DNA of 64,000 nt from QWQI01 sp964608915 (GTDB lineage: Bacteria; Planctomycetota; Planctomycetia; Isosphaerales; Isosphaeraceae), in assembly GCA_964608915.1 (NCBI GenBank), contig CAZSQA010000010.1:117619-181618 (forward strand), read 5' to 3'. The translations under genes and the position numbers were made by a program. The stretch's first letter is position 1; each line of letters begins with the position of its first letter. A model generated the notes under the pieces. The model saw nothing but the letters and a program-made list of their open reading frames with translations, had not been told where the DNA came from and did not search any database. Positions 46,575 to 55,051 of the stretch are shown here, piece by piece.

Positions 46575-47696
46575 CTAACCTCTTCGGACACGCAGCCGTT
46601 GATTGAACGCCACGGCCCCGACCACGACGAGCCCGAGAATGAGCCCCTCAATCTGAGTGCTGTCGATCCCCTTCACCGCGAACGTGCGCCAGCCGGGCGA
46701 AAGCCAGGGCACTTCGGCAACGAAACGCACCCAGGGCACCGAAAATTCGAAGTCGCGAACGACCTGCCCCGTGCCCTTGATGATGATCTGGATGAGCCCC
46801 AGGCCCAGTACCGTGCCGCGGATCGAACCGACGCCACCCGCCAGGCTGCATCCGCCCACCACGGCCGCCGTGATGGCCCACAGCTCGTAGCCCACGCCCA
46901 GGGTGCTCTGCCCCTGGCCGCTTTTGCCCGTGAACATCACGCCGCCCAGGGCCGCCAGCATCGAACATGAGCCATAAGCGAAAGCCCGCAACCGCCGCAC
47001 CCGGACGCCCGAAAGCCGCGCGGCCGTTTCGTTACCGCCCATGGCATAAAGATGCCGGCCGGCGACCGTCAGGCCCATGATGGCGCTGAAGATCACGGCC
47101 ACGACGGCGAAGACGACGACCGAGTTTTCCCACTCCTTGCCCAGCCAGCGAAAGCTGTTGAACGAGACGTTGATCGACCGGTTCTCCGACATGATCGTCG
47201 AAATGCTGCGCAGACCCGCCATACTCGCCAGTGTGGTGATGAATGGCGGCAAGCCGATCCTGTCCATCACTACGGCGTGGGATATCCCGATGAACGCCCC
47301 GGCCGCCATCGTGATGAGAATGGCGATGAGCACCGTAACCGGCCCCGGCGGCGCTGCAGCATCCGTCGATGCCCCTGGCAGCCATTCCGTCACAAGCTTG
47401 GCCGAGAGAACGGAGGCGAATGCCGCCACGGAACCGATCGATAAATCGATACCGCCGGAGATGATGACCACCGCCGCTCCCACGGCCAGGACGCCGTAAA
47501 GCGCGATCTGGTGGTAAAGCGTCTGCCGGCTGTAACGGCTGAAGAATGCCAGCGAGCTGTCGAGCCAGGCGATCACACCCAGGGCGATGAAGATCGCCAG
47601 GACGAGCCCGGTCTCAGGCGCGCTCAGGACGGCCTTGATGCCAGCCAGACCGCGCCGCAGCGGCGAAACGGATAAGGTCGAATCGGCCGCGCTCAT
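46575..47696 (-). CDS. Sugar-type ABC transporter permease (RbsC family)
   Basis: 373 residues with about ten spans. The RbsC/BPD_transp_2 signature is present in AVVIISGGIDLSIGSVAAFASVLSA, in GLTVAGRHLYAMGGNETAARLSGV (the coupling-helix region that contacts the ATPase) and in AVVGGCSLAGGVGSIRGTVLG. It would move a sugar or related solute delivered by the binding protein encoded just upstream, whose stop overlaps its start (ATGA, 47693-47696). No ATP-binding subunit gene is adjacent: the next gene downstream is the K+ channel. Confidence 0.92.
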   Translation of the reverse strand: MSAADSTLSVSPLRRGLAGIKAVLSAPETGLVLAIFIALGVIAWLDSSLAFFSRYSRQTLYHQIALYGVLAVGAAVVIISGGIDLSIGSVAAFASVLSAKLVTEWLPGASTDAAAPPGPVTVLIAILITMAAGAFIGISHAVVMDRIGLPPFITTLASMAGLRSISTIMSENRSINVSFNSFRWLGKEWENSVVVFAVVAVIFSAIMGLTVAGRHLYAMGGNETAARLSGVRVRRLRAFAYGSCSMLAALGGVMFTGKSGQGQSTLGVGYELWAITAAVVGGCSLAGGVGSIRGTVLGLGLIQIIIKGTGQVVRDFEFSVPWVRFVAEVPWLSPGWRTFAVKGIDSTQIEGLILGLVVVGAVAFNQRLRVRRG

Positions 47697-48778
47697 GTCG
47701 ATTTGAGGCCCTTCGAGCTGAGCCAGGCCTTCATTTCCTCGATCGTCATGACGTTGTCGCCCTTCACGGGGCTCGATTTATCAGGCACCACGATCCGCAC
47801 GCCGGTGTCGCGCACTTTGCCGTCCGGCAGAACTTCGGCAATGACCTTGTCGTTCTTCTCGACGAGCGCCTTGAGCAGCTTCACGCCCTGAAAGCCCATG
47901 TCGTAAGGGTTCTGGCAGACGGTCGCGTCGATGTTCTTGCTCTGCAGATGGCCGACGGCCAGCTCGTCGAGGTCGAACGTGACCACATTGACCTTCTTGC
48001 GGATATCGGGCGTCCGGCTCACTTCTTCGGCGATCCGGGGGGCGTTGTAGCTCCATAGGCCGACCAGCACGCCTAGGTCCGGATACTTCGAGAGGGCCGT
48101 CTGCACGTTCACCTGGGCCTTGTTCTTGTCGGTCTGGTCTTCGAAGATTTCCACCTGGGAGAATTTCGAGCCCGCGCCGGTGAAGAAGCCCTCACGACGT
48201 TCGCGGGCATTGGCCGCCGCGGCGGTGCCGACGAATACGGCCGTCTTGCCGCCATCGGGCCGAAGTGCCGCCGCGGCCTTGCCGGCGGCCTCGCCAGCCT
48301 TCACGTTGAACGTGCCGATATAGGCGCTGCGGGCGTCGACGGCATTGGCCGCAATGTCCGAATCGACGGTGATGACGACCTTGCCCGCCTCCTTCAGACG
48401 CTTCAGGGCATCGGCGATTCCGGGCGATTCGGCCTCGAACACCGACACGGCCACGCCCGAGACGTCGTCCAAGCTCAGGGCGTCTTCCAGCAGGCGAATC
48501 TGGCCCTGGGACTGCTGCTCATTGCGGCGCATTTCGGCCTTCACGCCGAATTCGGCGGCGGCGTCCTGCATGCCCTTTTCCATCGCGTTCCACCAGTCGG
48601 CGTTGGAATTGGTCACGAAGATGAATCGCAGGCCGCCAGGTTTGGCCTCTGCCGCCGGGGCCGCGCCGCCGGAAGCCGTGCCAGGATTGACGGCTTTATC
48701 GGTGCCGCCGCCGCAGCCGCTGAGCAGGAAGGCGAGCGAGAGCACGCCGAGGGTCGAGAAGCCGATGCGTCGTTGCAC
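47693..48778 (-). CDS. Sugar-binding lipoprotein of ABC transporter (RbsB-like)
   Basis: 361 residues. A signal with the lipobox LLSGC (C22) predicts a lipoprotein, followed by a Gly- and Ala-rich linker. The periplasmic-binding type 1 fold (ribose/xylose class) shows GLRFIFVTNSNADWWNAMEKGMQDAAAEFG, VVITVDSDIAANAVDARSAYIGTFN and KNIDATVCQNPYDMGFQGVKLL. It binds a sugar or sugar-like ligand outside the membrane and hands it to the permease. It is the first gene of a two-gene unit with no ATPase. The ligand cannot be specified. Confidence 0.92.
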   Translation of the reverse strand: MQRRIGFSTLGVLSLAFLLSGCGGGTDKAVNPGTASGGAAPAAEAKPGGLRFIFVTNSNADWWNAMEKGMQDAAAEFGVKAEMRRNEQQSQGQIRLLEDALSLDDVSGVAVSVFEAESPGIADALKRLKEAGKVVITVDSDIAANAVDARSAYIGTFNVKAGEAAGKAAAALRPDGGKTAVFVGTAAAANARERREGFFTGAGSKFSQVEIFEDQTDKNKAQVNVQTALSKYPDLGVLVGLWSYNAPRIAEEVSRTPDIRKKVNVVTFDLDELAVGHLQSKNIDATVCQNPYDMGFQGVKLLKALVEKNDKVIAEVLPDGKVRDTGVRIVVPDKSSPVKGDNVMTIEEMKAWLSSKGLKST

Positions 48779-49088
48779 GGGTGGACGTCCTCGAATGAAG
48801 ATTCGGTGGGATCTGCACGGAAACCGCTTCAGGCCGGTTTCGCGCGCGAACGGGTTTCGCTACGGAAGATGCCGAGATGATACCCGAAGGCCGGGTCGAA
48901 TGCGAGTGCCGCCGACACACGAACGCCGCATGGTCAAACGTGCGAATCGCTCCCTTCGATTCCTTCGGAACATGCTATGGCGAACGCCGCCCCCTTGAAG
49001 ATTCGGCCGGAATTCCGAACGATGATTGCAGAGACGACGCGGGCGACATTGCCGGTGCCGCGATTTATCTGGGAGATGGAGCCGAAGG
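48779..49088. other. Divergent upstream region, about 310 nt
   Basis: It separates the ABC binding-protein gene (minus) from the HD gene (plus). A short frame starting at 48977 runs out of frame into the HD gene and is not supported. No clear promoter hexamers were found. Confidence 0.4.
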
Positions 49089-49988
49089 ATGCTGAGCTGG
49101 ACCGATCGGGTTTATGGGCCTGTCACCATCGACGATCCGGATGTCGAGGCGCTCGTCGCCACGCCGACCATGCGGCGGCTTTCCGGCGTCCGGCAGTCCG
49201 GCCCCTCGGCCCTGGTCTTTCCGTTCAAGACCGTCGACCGCCTTGAACACAGCCTCGGCGTCTATTTTCTGCTCACCAGGCTCGGGGCATCGCAGCGCGA
49301 ATGTGTCGCCGGGCTGCTGCACGACATCTCGCACACCGCGTTTTCGCACGCCATCGACTTTCTCATTACGTCCGACGAGCAGAACCACCACGAGCGGCTC
49401 AAGGACGTCTTCCTGCACCGGCCCGATATCGTCGAAGCCCTTGCCGCCATGGGCTACGCGCCCGCCGATTTTCTCGACGACTCGGCCTATCCCCTGCTGG
49501 AACGCCCCCTGCCCGAGCTGTGTGCCGACCGAGTCGACTATTTCCTCCGCGACGGCCTGGCCTGTGGCGAGATCGGCCAGCCGTTCGTGACCGCCGTGCT
49601 GAGGTCGCTGGTCGTGGTGGACGACCGCATCGCCGTGGCTGACCGGGCCCTGGCGGCCACGATGGCGGAGTCATTCACCCGCATGAACGACCACTGGTGG
49701 GCAAGCGATTCGGAATCGTTCATCTATAACCGGTTCGCCGACCTGCTGCGCCGGGCGATCGAAGCGGGCGTGATCCACGAGGACGACCTGCTCGGTTCGG
49801 ACGACGAAGTGATCGCCCTGATCGAATCGCGCGGCGACGATTCGCTGCGGGAGGCTCTGGAAGCGATTCGCGGCTTCTGTCCTTCCGACCTGGCCGACTT
49901 CCGGCCGACGGTCATTCCGAAAAAGCGCTGGATCGACCCGCCTGTCTGGCAAGGCGGCCGGCTGGAACGACTGTCGGTGATGACCTGA
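49089..49988 (+). CDS. HD-domain phosphohydrolase (COG1078/dGTPase-like)
   Basis: 299 residues from the ATG at 49089, chosen because the earlier frame is Arg-rich and unrelated. The HD metal ligands are present: H54 in RLEHSLGVYF, H78-D79 in LLHDISHTAFSHA, and an Asp in CADRVDYFLRDG (D147/D150). The start WTDRVYGPVTIDDPDVEALVATPTMRRL resembles 'HD superfamily phosphohydrolase' proteins related to SAMHD1 and dGTPases (the phrase 'I.D.v...li.t..fqRL..i.Q'). It probably hydrolyses a nucleotide triphosphate or related phosphate ester in the cytoplasm. It stands alone. Confidence 0.9.
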   Translation: MLSWTDRVYGPVTIDDPDVEALVATPTMRRLSGVRQSGPSALVFPFKTVDRLEHSLGVYFLLTRLGASQRECVAGLLHDISHTAFSHAIDFLITSDEQNHHERLKDVFLHRPDIVEALAAMGYAPADFLDDSAYPLLERPLPELCADRVDYFLRDGLACGEIGQPFVTAVLRSLVVVDDRIAVADRALAATMAESFTRMNDHWWASDSESFIYNRFADLLRRAIEAGVIHEDDLLGSDDEVIALIESRGDDSLREALEAIRGFCPSDLADFRPTVIPKKRWIDPPVWQGGRLERLSVMT

Positions 49989-50055
49989 CGGAGCACGTCC
50001 ATTCGATCATTTGGCGGGGACTCCGTCTCCGCCGAAATCATTCGAAATCAGCGAG

Positions 50056-50358
50056 TCAGAAGAATCGAGTCTTCTTGCCCGCTATGGATGTTGCGATTTT
50101 CTTGCGACCCGCCCAAATCCCGCATGCCGCGAAAATCAGCCATGTCGAAGGCTCGGGAACGGGAGTGATAGGAACGAGTTTGAATGCCCGTCCGCCGGCC
50201 CAAGGATTGTTCGGGTCGTAACCGATTCCGACGATTTCGCCTGCATCATTGATGTCGCCGGCTGTTTCCAGCCAAAAGTTCGACGCCCCATCGACGAGCG
50301 TATTCAGCAAAATCGCCTCGGTGCGTTGTTTGGGAGAAAGTTCGGACGGCTTGGCCAT
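50056..50358 (-). pseudogene. PEP-CTERM protein remnant (C-terminal HAF-type fragment)
   Basis: A 100-residue frame whose C-terminus is a PEP-CTERM sorting signal: VPEPSTWLIFAACGIW followed by a basic cluster AGRKK. The preceding 60 residues (LNTLVDGASNFW, AGDINDAGEIVGIGYD, GRAFKLVP) read as the last HAF/'INDAGQIVG' repeat of a much longer exported protein. The signal peptide and earlier repeats are missing, so this is best read as the 3' remnant of a decayed gene. It could instead be a short expressed form. PEP-CTERM proteins are normally sorted by exosortase. Confidence 0.7.
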
Positions 50359-50648
50359 GAGTGAAAGTCCTTCGCATCAAGGGGGCGTTCCAATCTACCC
50401 CGAACGACGCGAGTCTCACACTGAGCGATTCCGAATAACCGGGGGCAAGACAGCAGCACCCCCTCCCCGCTTCGCGGTGCTCACCCTTGTCAGGGGGAGA
50501 ACTTATGTTATGCCAGGCTATCAAGGTGCGGTGGCCGCAGGCCGGGGTGGTTGATTCGGATCATTCGGACTCTCGCCGACGCTCGAATGAATCACGAATA
50601 AGAAGGGGCCTCCCTGCCCCGGTTTTCGGTCCTGTGTCTGGCGAAAAC
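50359..50648. other. Short spacer with no supported gene
   Basis: It lies upstream of the PEP-CTERM remnant and would once have held its 5' part. No homologous coding sequence is recognisable now. Confidence 0.4.
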
Positions 50649-51359
50649 TCAGCGGGGAACGCCGCCGGGGCCGGGCGGGCGCTGGGGTGTGGGGCGATAG
50701 AAACGGGCCTGGGTGGAGAAGGTCAGGTCGCCTCGGCCGTTGTAATAGAGCACCCAGCGCCGGGCGTTGGCGTTCGGGTCGCGGACGTTCAGGTCCTGAT
50801 CGCTGAAGAGGAAGTAGCGGGTGTCGTTGATCGGGGCGTCGACCCGGCAGGAATAGACGAAGCCGTGGATACCCCGTTCGGTGTATTCGCCGACGTAATC
50901 GAGCCGGGCGAAATAAAAATCGACGGATCCCCCACCTGGCCCGAACGGCTTCGGAGCGGCGAGCATGAACATGCCGGTCGCCGTGTTGCCCGAAATCTGG
51001 AACGAGCCGTATTCGTGCACGTAGCCGAAGCTCGGTCTGGCCGCCGGGGCGAAAAGTTCCACGGGCAGCCGACGTGCGGCGGACCGGCCTTCGAATTCGC
51101 CCTTCACTTCGATTTCGCCGCCGGCGGGTGCCGCACCGCGAGCGGCACCCGGGGCACCTGGCGTTGAGGCTGCGCCGAAGGGGGATTCTCCCCTGCGGAT
51201 TTTCTGCAGGTCGAGCTTGCTGCCGCCCGGGGCGGGCGTGCCAGGCGGGACGCCGGTTTTCGGCAGGTCGTTGGGCAGCTGGGCGTGGGCTTCAGCGATC
51301 CAAAGGAGGGAAACAGCGGACAGGATGCCGCGCAGGGTTGTCGTTCGAGGTCGAATCAT
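50649..51359 (-). CDS. Exported hypothetical protein
   Basis: 236 residues from the ATG at 51359; the frame extends upstream without a signal sequence or other support. The signal peptide is LRGILSAVSLLWIAEAHA (about residues 9-26). A Pro- and Gly-rich linker (VPPGTPAPGG, STPGAPGAARGAAPAGG) is followed by a beta-rich domain with FGYVHEYGSFQISGN and FYFARLDYVGEYTERGIHGF, then RRWVLYYNGRGDLTFSTQARFY. I do not recognise the family. No membrane span is present after the signal. Confidence 0.7.
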   Translation of the reverse strand: MIRPRTTTLRGILSAVSLLWIAEAHAQLPNDLPKTGVPPGTPAPGGSKLDLQKIRRGESPFGAASTPGAPGAARGAAPAGGEIEVKGEFEGRSAARRLPVELFAPAARPSFGYVHEYGSFQISGNTATGMFMLAAPKPFGPGGGSVDFYFARLDYVGEYTERGIHGFVYSCRVDAPINDTRYFLFSDQDLNVRDPNANARRWVLYYNGRGDLTFSTQARFYRPTPQRPPGPGGVPR

Positions 51360-51791
51360 GGCGGTCTCAGGTCGGACGAATCTGCCGAACGGCAGGCGAC
51401 TGGATTTCGGAAAGATAATCGGTGCCCGCTTGGGTTTCAACTCCTGAACAGGCGGTTCCGTAGGGACGGGCGATCCCCGCGAGTTCTGGGGATCTCTTGC
51501 GAGGGGTTGGCGAACTCGCGGGAATCGGTCCATCAGCGGCACGTGGATTCCTCGATCCGGAGATCCACGCCGATTCCGCCAGGAACGCCACTCCTGTTTG
51601 TTGTGGGGTGACGAAGTCAGAAAAAGCATTCCTCGGCAGTGGGTCGGCCTGGTCTTCCGTCAAGGAAAACCGCATGCGACTAATATCATGAGGGGCAAAA
51701 GGCCTAATACATTACACGAATTCGGAAGGATTTTTGTGTGATTCGTAAGTCTCTTTGTCGGTGAGAGATACGATTTGCCTGGAGAGGTGCG
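51360..51791. other. Intergenic region of about 430 nt, AT-richer near 51670-51760
   Basis: It lies downstream of the kinase gene and upstream of the exported hypothetical protein, both on the minus strand. The AT-richer part could hold a promoter for the hypothetical or a terminator for the kinase operon, but no convincing hexamers or stem are present. Confidence 0.35.
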
Positions 51792-53834
51792 CTAAGGGCG
51801 GTTGACGGTTCTTCGATCGATGGCCGCATCGAGATCCTCGACATTCTTGTCGAAATCGGCGGCGAGCGGTTCGAGGCCATCTTCATGTAGCCGAACGGCA
51901 ATGTGGTATGCCAGTTCTCGTCTGGTGTTGATCAGGATCGGCGGAAGTTTCGAGTCGGCCGGATCGATGGGCCATTCGTTCCAGCAGCGCATCAGCACTC
52001 GCAGGGCCTCGCCCCGTTTGCCGGCGTCCGCGAAGGCATTCGCGAGCCCCGAAGTCGCGTTCATCAGGTGAAATCGTATCGTGATAGGTGCATCGGGTTT
52101 CGCTTCCGCTCGCCGGACAGCGTCTTCGAGTTGGGCGTAAAGCGCTTCCGCCCGATCGAAATTGCCGTCCATGGCATAAACGACGATTCCCGTATTGAGA
52201 ATCTGGGCCATGACCGCCGGGGATTCGTCGGCATTGTCCGTAGCGTTCAGGAACTGATCGGTCAGTGCGACAAGTTCTTTACGGAACTGCTTTCGGAGGG
52301 CTTCGAAGGCTTCGTTTTTCGGATTATCGTCCGCATACGATTCCAGGATGAACCCGAGACGATAGATCGCGGTCGTGCCGTTCTGGAATTGTCGCTGGGC
52401 AACCTCGCGTCGCTTTTCGGATGAGATCCTGGCGCGTTCCGCATCGATCGCCTGACGCCGGGCTTCGGCCTGGTTTCTGAGTGCCTCGGCCTTGAGTTCC
52501 GCCTGCCTGCCTGCCGTGACCCATCCGCCGATCGCCATGATGATCAGCGATACGACCGAGACCGAGACTGCGGCCGCCATACCGGGATGCCGCCGGCACC
52601 AGCGCGACCCGCGCGTGGTCAGACCTGCCGGGCGAGCCAGGATCGGTCGATACTCAAGGAACCTTTGCAGGTCATCGGCCAGATCGTCGGCGCTGGCGTA
52701 TCGGCGACCTGGCTGTTTCTCCAGGCATTTCATGCAGATCGTTTCCAGGTCGCTCGGCAATCCGGGCACCAGAAGCGAGGGCATGACGGGGTCGAGATCG
52801 CGGATCATGGCAATGGTGCTCGCGACATCCTGCCCATGAAATGGCTGTCGACCGGTGAGGCATACGTAAAGTATGACGCCCAGAGAGTAAATGTCCGAAG
52901 AAGGGCTGGCGGGCTGAGGCTGGCTCGAGACCAGTTCCGGTGCCATAAATGCGACGGTGCCTGCGAAATCCTCGGTCCGCGTGTCGTTATCGTCGTCGTT
53001 GAAGACTCGAGCCAGGCCGAAGTCGGCGATTTTGGGGAAGACTGAATGGTCGTCCGCGATATGGGCGGCGTGCTCGTTGTGGGTGGCCGAACCGTCGACA
53101 GCGGCGAGCAGGATGTTCGAGGGCTTCAGGTCGCGGTGAACCAGGCCCTTGTGATGCGCATGAGCGACGGCTCGAGCGACGGGGATCATCACGGCCGCCG
53201 TGGCACGCGGAGTGAGTGGACGTTCGATGATCCGCCGCGAGAGCGGTTCGCCGTCGATCCGTTCCATGACCAGAAAAGGAAAGCCTTGATGATTGCCGAA
53301 TTCATGGAGGGCGACGATGTTGGGGTGATTCAGCGTGGCCTGGGAGCGGGCTTCGCGCTCGAACCGGTCAAGCGACCTGGAGGTCAGCAGTTCGAGACGA
53401 AGCTGTTTGATGGCCACGACCCGCCCCAGGGTGGTGTCTGTCGCTTCGTAAACCTTGCCGATCCCGCCCTGGCCGAGACATTTGCCGAGGCGATACCGAC
53501 CGATCCAGTTCGCATGATCGTCCCGAACGTTCCCGCGGCCGATGGATCCGCCCACGACCGCGGGATCTGTCGAGCCATCCGGATCGAGTGACGAACTGAC
53601 AGCGAACCGATCTTCCCGCAGGATCGATTCGATCCGCAGCACACAGTCTTCGCAGTGGTTCAGGTGCTCCGCGAGCGAATCGAGCGCCATGGTTTCGGCT
53701 TCGCCGAACGCCGCGGCTCGCAGCGAATCGTCCGGCGGACAATTGCCTTCGCGGATCGGGCCGTCCGGGCCTTCCTGGCGCGAACCCTTTCGTTCCGCAT
53801 GTGTCGAGGTTCGGCCAGTTTCATTCCGATTCAA
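51792..53834 (-). CDS. Membrane Ser/Thr protein kinase with N-terminal zinc anti-sigma (ZAS-like) motif
   Basis: 680 residues. The N-terminus has CPPDDSLRAAAFGE followed by HLNHCEDC (H57, C61, C64), the HxxxCxxC pattern of zinc-binding anti-sigma domains. The kinase domain has G-loop GQGGIGKVYE (121-130), K143 in AIKQL, HRDLKPSN (233-240), DFGLAR (271-276) and APE (298-300), a full active-site set. One span (AAAVSVSVVSLIIMAIGGWV, about 420-439) leads to an external helical region of about 240 residues that may hold repeats. It overlaps the sigma-factor gene by 14 nt, so the two are co-translated. A signalling pair is the clear reading. Confidence 0.93.
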   Translation of the reverse strand: MNRNETGRTSTHAERKGSRQEGPDGPIREGNCPPDDSLRAAAFGEAETMALDSLAEHLNHCEDCVLRIESILREDRFAVSSSLDPDGSTDPAVVGGSIGRGNVRDDHANWIGRYRLGKCLGQGGIGKVYEATDTTLGRVVAIKQLRLELLTSRSLDRFEREARSQATLNHPNIVALHEFGNHQGFPFLVMERIDGEPLSRRIIERPLTPRATAAVMIPVARAVAHAHHKGLVHRDLKPSNILLAAVDGSATHNEHAAHIADDHSVFPKIADFGLARVFNDDDNDTRTEDFAGTVAFMAPELVSSQPQPASPSSDIYSLGVILYVCLTGRQPFHGQDVASTIAMIRDLDPVMPSLLVPGLPSDLETICMKCLEKQPGRRYASADDLADDLQRFLEYRPILARPAGLTTRGSRWCRRHPGMAAAVSVSVVSLIIMAIGGWVTAGRQAELKAEALRNQAEARRQAIDAERARISSEKRREVAQRQFQNGTTAIYRLGFILESYADDNPKNEAFEALRKQFRKELVALTDQFLNATDNADESPAVMAQILNTGIVVYAMDGNFDRAEALYAQLEDAVRRAEAKPDAPITIRFHLMNATSGLANAFADAGKRGEALRVLMRCWNEWPIDPADSKLPPILINTRRELAYHIAVRLHEDGLEPLAADFDKNVEDLDAAIDRRTVNRP

Positions 53835-54435
53835 GCCGGTCGACCTCCTGTTTCAATAATTTCCGGACTCGGCAGGCGTTCGTGAACACGGAACCGACTT
53901 TGACGTCGAGCCGCTCGGCGACGGCCTTGCCGGGAAGCCCTTCGACTTTCAGGAGTTCGAAACAGTTCCAGGTGACTGGCTCGACCATGTTTCGGACTCG
54001 GGAGCATGCCAGGTCGAGAATCTCCTGGTCCGCCATCGAGTCGAAATTCTCGGCAAGGTCGTTGCGGGCTTCCTGAGTGCGAAAGCGTTCCCATTCGAAA
54101 GCCTGCATCGATTGCCCTTCTGAGGAATCGCGCAGCTTGCGTTCGCTGACTTCGAGCACCTGGAGCCAAATCCGGAATGCGACCGTCTTCAGCCATGACC
54201 TGAAATTGCTGCGAGGGTTGTTGCGGTAGGTGTCAAGTTTTCGGAAAACGACGATCATGCATTCCTGAACGACATCGTCCGCGTCCGATGGGCTGGCGCC
54301 CCATCTCCGGCACCACCGGTGCAGAATCGGCCCGTATTTTTCGACGAAAACCGGCCACGAGGCAGAGCAAGCTTTGCCCTCCGCGATCTCCTTGAGGAGG
54401 CTCGGGTTCGTCGTCTGGCTGGTGAAATCGTTCAT
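53821..54435 (-). CDS. ECF-type RNA polymerase sigma factor linked to a kinase
   Basis: 204 residues. Region 2 includes WPVFVEKYGPILHRWCRRWG, DADDVVQECMIVVFRKLDTY and NFRSWLKTVAFRIW; region 4 is VEPVTWNCFELLKVEGLPGKAVAERLDVKVGSVFTNACRVRKLLKQEV. The 14-nt overlap with the downstream kinase gene is typical of planctomycete sigma/kinase pairs, in which the kinase is thought to control the sigma factor. Its target promoters are unknown. Confidence 0.9.
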   Translation of the reverse strand: MNDFTSQTTNPSLLKEIAEGKACSASWPVFVEKYGPILHRWCRRWGASPSDADDVVQECMIVVFRKLDTYRNNPRSNFRSWLKTVAFRIWLQVLEVSERKLRDSSEGQSMQAFEWERFRTQEARNDLAENFDSMADQEILDLACSRVRNMVEPVTWNCFELLKVEGLPGKAVAERLDVKVGSVFTNACRVRKLLKQEVDRLESE

Positions 54436-54779
54436 CGCTCGGTGACGGTTCCTGGATGCGACGAATCTCGATGCGAAACACCCGGGAGGTAAGAGCCAGC
54501 TTCGGATCTCGTTCTCCGCAATGGGTACCGCTTTATGATAGACGCAAAGTTCAACCTGCGAAATGCGTTCAGGTGTGCAGTCGCAGCTTGCCCGGTTTCC
54601 GATCGGTCATCACCGAACGATTCGGATGATCTCCGTGGTCGGCCGGAACCTGGGCATCTGGATTTTCGAGCGATCGAAGTGGACTGTGTTCGGCAAGTTA
54701 CGAAAAGCGACGACGCCAGGGAAATTCCGATTCCCGGCGTCGTTTCGGATCGGATTATGCATGGCGCTGACTGGCGGAG
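54436..54779. other. Intergenic region between sigma/kinase and ACP operons
   Basis: About 340 nt, holding the terminator of the ACP unit (54707-54743) and probably the sigma-kinase promoter. No gene is supported. Confidence 0.5.
54701..54743 (-). terminator. Terminator downstream of the ACP gene
   Basis: On the minus strand the stem ACGACGCCGGGAA/TTCCCTGGCGTCGT, with one bulge, is followed by CGCTTTTCG. It lies 37 nt beyond the ACP stop codon. Confidence 0.6.
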
Positions 54780-55028
54780 TCAGGCGACTTTCGAACGAAT
54801 CAGGCTTTCGATGGCATCCAGATTGTCCAGATGCTCGGCCCCGGCTTCGTGCGCTTCAAGCGTAATACCGAACTGGTTTTCCAGAAAGACGACCAGCTTG
54901 AGCGTGCCGATCGAGTCAAGAATGCCACCGGTGATCAGCGGGGTGTCCGGCGTGAGGTTGGCGGGGTCTTCGCCAGGCAGGAAATTCTCGAGTACGAAGC
55001 TCTTCACTTCATGGATGACGTCGCTCAT
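54780..55028 (-). CDS. Acyl carrier protein
   Basis: 82 residues. Helix 1 (VIHEVKSFVLENF) leads to the prosthetic-group site GGILDSIGTLKLVVFLENQFG with S39 in D-S-I, the phosphopantetheine attachment serine (DSL in most ACPs). Helix 3 and 4 follow (LDNLDAIESLIRSKV). It is free-standing and not next to fatty-acid synthesis genes, so it is a dedicated carrier rather than AcpP. It lies 23 nt downstream of an alkaline-phosphatase-superfamily gene, and the two are surely co-transcribed. The acyl group it carries is unknown. Confidence 0.9.
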   Translation of the reverse strand: MSDVIHEVKSFVLENFLPGEDPANLTPDTPLITGGILDSIGTLKLVVFLENQFGITLEAHEAGAEHLDNLDAIESLIRSKVA

Positions 55029-55051
55029 GGACTGCGGCTCCTTCCGGGGCT

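Noticed and set aside
48977..49246. A small gene of 89 codons starting MANAAPLKIRPEF upstream of the HD gene
   Set aside because: Its second half overlaps the HD gene out of frame and it has no good ribosome-binding site; coding character is weak.
50017..50040. A GGCGGGGAC/GTCTCCGCC hairpin after the HD gene as a terminator
   Set aside because: There is no T-tract and the pairing includes a bulge; support is too weak to list.
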